Source of the DNA: an uncultured Clostridia bacterium | GTDB taxonomy: Bacteria > Bacillota > Clostridia > Christensenellales > Aristaeellaceae | Reading direction: 5' to 3' | Length of the DNA stretch: 9,927 bases | Assembly (NCBI GenBank): GCA_934643535.1 | Contig: CAKUCE010000110.1 | Location: 1-9,927 of the forward strand | Part shown: positions 8,277 through 9,927 of the stretch, in pieces | Layout: each line of letters starts with the position of its first letter | Position numbering within the stretch: the stretch's first letter is position 1 | Translations under genes and position numbers: made by a program | Notes under the pieces: generated by a model | Databases searched by the model: none | Told to the model about the DNA's origin: nothing | What the model saw: the letters and a program-made list of their open reading frames with translations, nothing else

Positions 8277-9812
8277 TCAATCCAGTCGGGAAAGCCCGGC
8301 AAAGCTCTCCTTCATGGCGGGATACAGTTTTTCGTACAGGCGGTAGCAGCGCTCATACTGTGCGCCGCGCTCCGCGTCGGGCTGCTGCGCGTCGTTGAGG
8401 CGGATGACCTTTTCGCAGGCGGAAGGAATGTCCTCATACACGCCGCAGGCTACGCCTGCCAGAATGGCCGCGCCCAGCGCGGGGCCTTCCCGGTTGGCTA
8501 CGGTGCGGACAGGCATCTGGAACATATCCGCCATCATCTGCCGCCAGAAGGGGCTGGTTCCGCCGCCGCCGCAGGCCAGCATGGCGTCGGGAGCCACCTT
8601 CATGCCCCGCAGCACGTCCAGATTCTGGCGCTGAGAATACATCACGCCCTCCATCACCGCCCGGAGCATATCCCGGCGGGTGTGAATGGCGCTGAGGCCC
8701 ACGAACGCGCCCCGGGCATTGGAGTCCAGCAGGGGGCTGCGCTCGCCCATCAGATAGGGCAGGAACAGCAGACGGTTGGCGCCCAGCGGGGACTGGGCCG
8801 CTTCTTCATTGAGCAGGACATAGGGATCCACGCCCATTTCCTTCGCGGCCTGGCATTCCGCCTGACAGAAGGTGTCCCGGTACCACTTGAGGGACAGGCC
8901 CGCCGCCAGCGTACAGCTCATGACCGTATACGCGCCGGGAACCGCCGCACAGAAGGTATGCACCCGGCCCGCCGGGTCGATCTGCACCCGGTCGGAGTGA
9001 GCGAATACCACGCCAGAGGTTCCGATGGTGGTAAAGGCGCGGCCCTCGGTGACAACGCCGGTGCCCACGGCGGCGCAGGCATTGTCGCCGCCCCCCGCCG
9101 CCACGATGGTGCCCTCTCGCAGGCCCGTGGCCGCAGCGGCTTCTGCCGTCACGCGGCCCGCCGGATCGCTGCTTTCCATCAGGGGCGGCAGCAGGGCTTT
9201 ATCAATATGCAGCTTTTCCAGAATTTCCTCCGACCAGCAGCGGTGGGGTACGTCCAGCAGATTGGTGCCGCTGGCGTCGCTCATTTCGGCGGCATACTCG
9301 CCGGTCAGGCGAAAGCGCACATAGTCCTTCGGCAGAAGGATATGCGCAGCCTTTTCGTAGATTTCCGGCTCATGCCTGCGCACCCACAGGATTTTTCCGG
9401 CGGTGAAGCCGGTCAGCGCCGGATTGGCGCTGATCTCGATCAGCCGTTCCCGGCCGATGGTTTCTGTGATTTCATCGCATTCCTCCTGCGTGCGGCCATC
9501 GCACCACAGGATGGAGCGGCGCAGGACGCGGCCTTCCTCATCCAGCAGCACCAGACCGTGCATCTGGCCGCTGATGCCCACGCCCTTCACGTCCTCCGGA
9601 TTCACGCCGCTTTTCGTCATCACGGCCTTCACGGTATCCCGGGCGGCGTTCCACCAGTCCTCGGGTTTCTGCTCGGCCCAGCCGTTTTTGGGCTGGTACA
9701 GCGGATATTCAATCGTCTCGCTGGCAACGGCCCGGCCCGTTTCCTCGAACAAAACGGTCTTGGTGCCGGAGGTGCCCAGATCGATCCCCAACAGGTATTT
9801 CAAATTTCTCAT
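8277..9812 (-). CDS. xylB: Xylulokinase (FGGY family carbohydrate kinase)
   Basis: Phosphorylates D-xylulose to D-xylulose 5-phosphate with ATP, feeding the pentose phosphate pathway. The 511-residue length fits XylB (about 485-500). Numbered from the chosen start, GIDLGTSGTK (9-18) is the N-terminal phosphate-binding motif with Asp11. GQMHGLVLLD (82-91) and ILWCDGRT (101-108) are substrate-side signatures of xylulokinases, GGGDNA (240-245) holds the catalytic Asp243, and CGGGGTSPFWRQMMADMF (414-431) is the C-terminal ATP-binding signature. The frame is open up to a TTG at 9875. The ATG at 9810-9812 is preferred because GGAAGG (9819-9824) lies 6 bases upstream, the family N-terminus begins there, and the TTG lies inside the operator-like palindrome with no ribosome binding site. 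It is first in the operon, followed by the isomerase. Ribulokinase activity cannot be excluded from sequence. Confidence 0.92.
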   Translation of the reverse strand: MRNLKYLLGIDLGTSGTKTVLFEETGRAVASETIEYPLYQPKNGWAEQKPEDWWNAARDTVKAVMTKSGVNPEDVKGVGISGQMHGLVLLDEEGRVLRRSILWCDGRTQEECDEITETIGRERLIEISANPALTGFTAGKILWVRRHEPEIYEKAAHILLPKDYVRFRLTGEYAAEMSDASGTNLLDVPHRCWSEEILEKLHIDKALLPPLMESSDPAGRVTAEAAAATGLREGTIVAAGGGDNACAAVGTGVVTEGRAFTTIGTSGVVFAHSDRVQIDPAGRVHTFCAAVPGAYTVMSCTLAAGLSLKWYRDTFCQAECQAAKEMGVDPYVLLNEEAAQSPLGANRLLFLPYLMGERSPLLDSNARGAFVGLSAIHTRRDMLRAVMEGVMYSQRQNLDVLRGMKVAPDAMLACGGGGTSPFWRQMMADMFQMPVRTVANREGPALGAAILAGVACGVYEDIPSACEKVIRLNDAQQPDAERGAQYERCYRLYEKLYPAMKESFAGLSRLD

Positions 9813-9836
9813 TCCTTCCCTTCCGGATCTGCGAAG

Positions 9837-9859
9837 CGGCTGTCCGTTTTCAACAGCCG
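9837..9859 (-). promoter_or_regulatory. 7-bp inverted repeat in the xylB leader
   Basis: CGGCTGT (9837-9843) and ACAGCCG (9853-9859) are perfect inverted copies around 9 bases. The site lies between the operator-like palindrome and the ribosome binding site (9819-9824). It may be a second protein site or a leader hairpin. The bases TGAAAACG within it match half of a CcpA cre site, but the other half is missing. Confidence 0.5.
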
Positions 9860-9863
9860 GAAT

Positions 9864-9886
9864 GTTAGTAAACAAAGTTTAATAAC
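9864..9886 (-). promoter_or_regulatory. Operator-like 23-bp palindrome at the xylB transcription start
   Basis: On the plus strand, GTTAGTAAAC (9864-9873) and GTTTAATAAC (9877-9886) are inverted copies at 9 of 10 positions around AAA. The AT-rich site stands out in GC-rich DNA and covers about +2 to +24 of the predicted transcript, where a repressor would block initiation. Its TTA...TAA ends and TAAAC/GTTTA core resemble operators of ROK-type XylR repressors, but the regulator is not in the window and the family is a guess. Confidence 0.65.
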
Positions 9887-9894
9887 TAGGATAT

Positions 9895-9923
9895 ATGGTA
9901 TCACTTTCAGGAAGCGATGTCAA
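9895..9923 (-). promoter_or_regulatory. Promoter of the xylB-isomerase operon
   Basis: On the minus strand a consensus -35 TTGACA (9923-9918) is followed, after 17 bases, by TACCAT (9900-9895), a -10 with four of six consensus bases. Transcription would begin near 9888. A weak -10 with a perfect -35 fits a regulated promoter, and the palindrome at 9864-9886 lies just downstream. Confidence 0.7.
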
Positions 9924-9927
9924 GGGC

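Noticed and set aside
9844..9859. CcpA cre site in the xylB leader
   Set aside because: TGAAAACG matches only one half of the cre consensus; the second half departs at most of the conserved positions.

Overview
The window reads as a GC-rich (roughly 60% by eye) chromosome of a sporulating-lineage Firmicute, most likely a gut Clostridia member such as an Oscillospirales or Christensenellales relative. The grounds are a SpoIID-type cell-wall protein, strong AGGAGG-type ribosome binding sites, sigma-A-like promoters, and several glycan and pentose metabolism genes. This is inference from gene content; no rRNA or marker gene is present to fix the taxon.

Layout: the left half reads on the plus strand. 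It starts inside an alpha-L-fucosidase of GH29 subfamily B type (1-1266, N-terminus cut off by the window). Next is a secreted SpoIID/LytB-domain protein with Pro/Ala/Thr linkers and a C-terminal SH3 domain (1489-3324), closed by a strong intrinsic terminator (3348-3397). A two-gene unit follows: a 78-residue single-span membrane protein (3468-3704) and a DUF4230-like membrane-anchored protein (3720-4328), with a 17-bp near-perfect palindrome in its leader. The right half reads entirely on the minus strand. From right to left, an operon of xylulokinase (8277-9812) and an L-fucose/L-arabinose-isomerase-family enzyme (6765-8240) is driven by a promoter at 9895-9923 that carries an operator-like palindrome at the predicted transcription start. 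A second minus unit has its own promoter (6589-6617) and encodes an alpha/beta-hydrolase esterase (5716-6537) and an RlmI-type 23S rRNA cytosine methyltransferase (4507-5679).

The two strands converge at 4328-4506. That gap is filled by a 172-bp element made almost entirely of nested inverted repeats: a 17-bp closing stem around five hairpins plus one long-range stem. It is the most unusual object in the window. It could be a mobile palindromic repeat, a structured RNA, a bidirectional terminator, or a combination.

How the genes work together: the isomerase/kinase pair should turn a free aldopentose (or L-fucose-type sugar) into a ketose 5-phosphate for the pentose phosphate pathway. The esterase and fucosidase could act on acylated or fucosylated host or plant glycans, but nothing here shows they are co-regulated with the sugar operon. 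The SpoIID-like protein acts outside the membrane on peptidoglycan. No stretch longer than 300 bases lacks a gene; the longest gaps are 1267-1488 (a possible weak terminator and the SpoIID ribosome binding site) and 6538-6764 (promoter, leader and hairpins).
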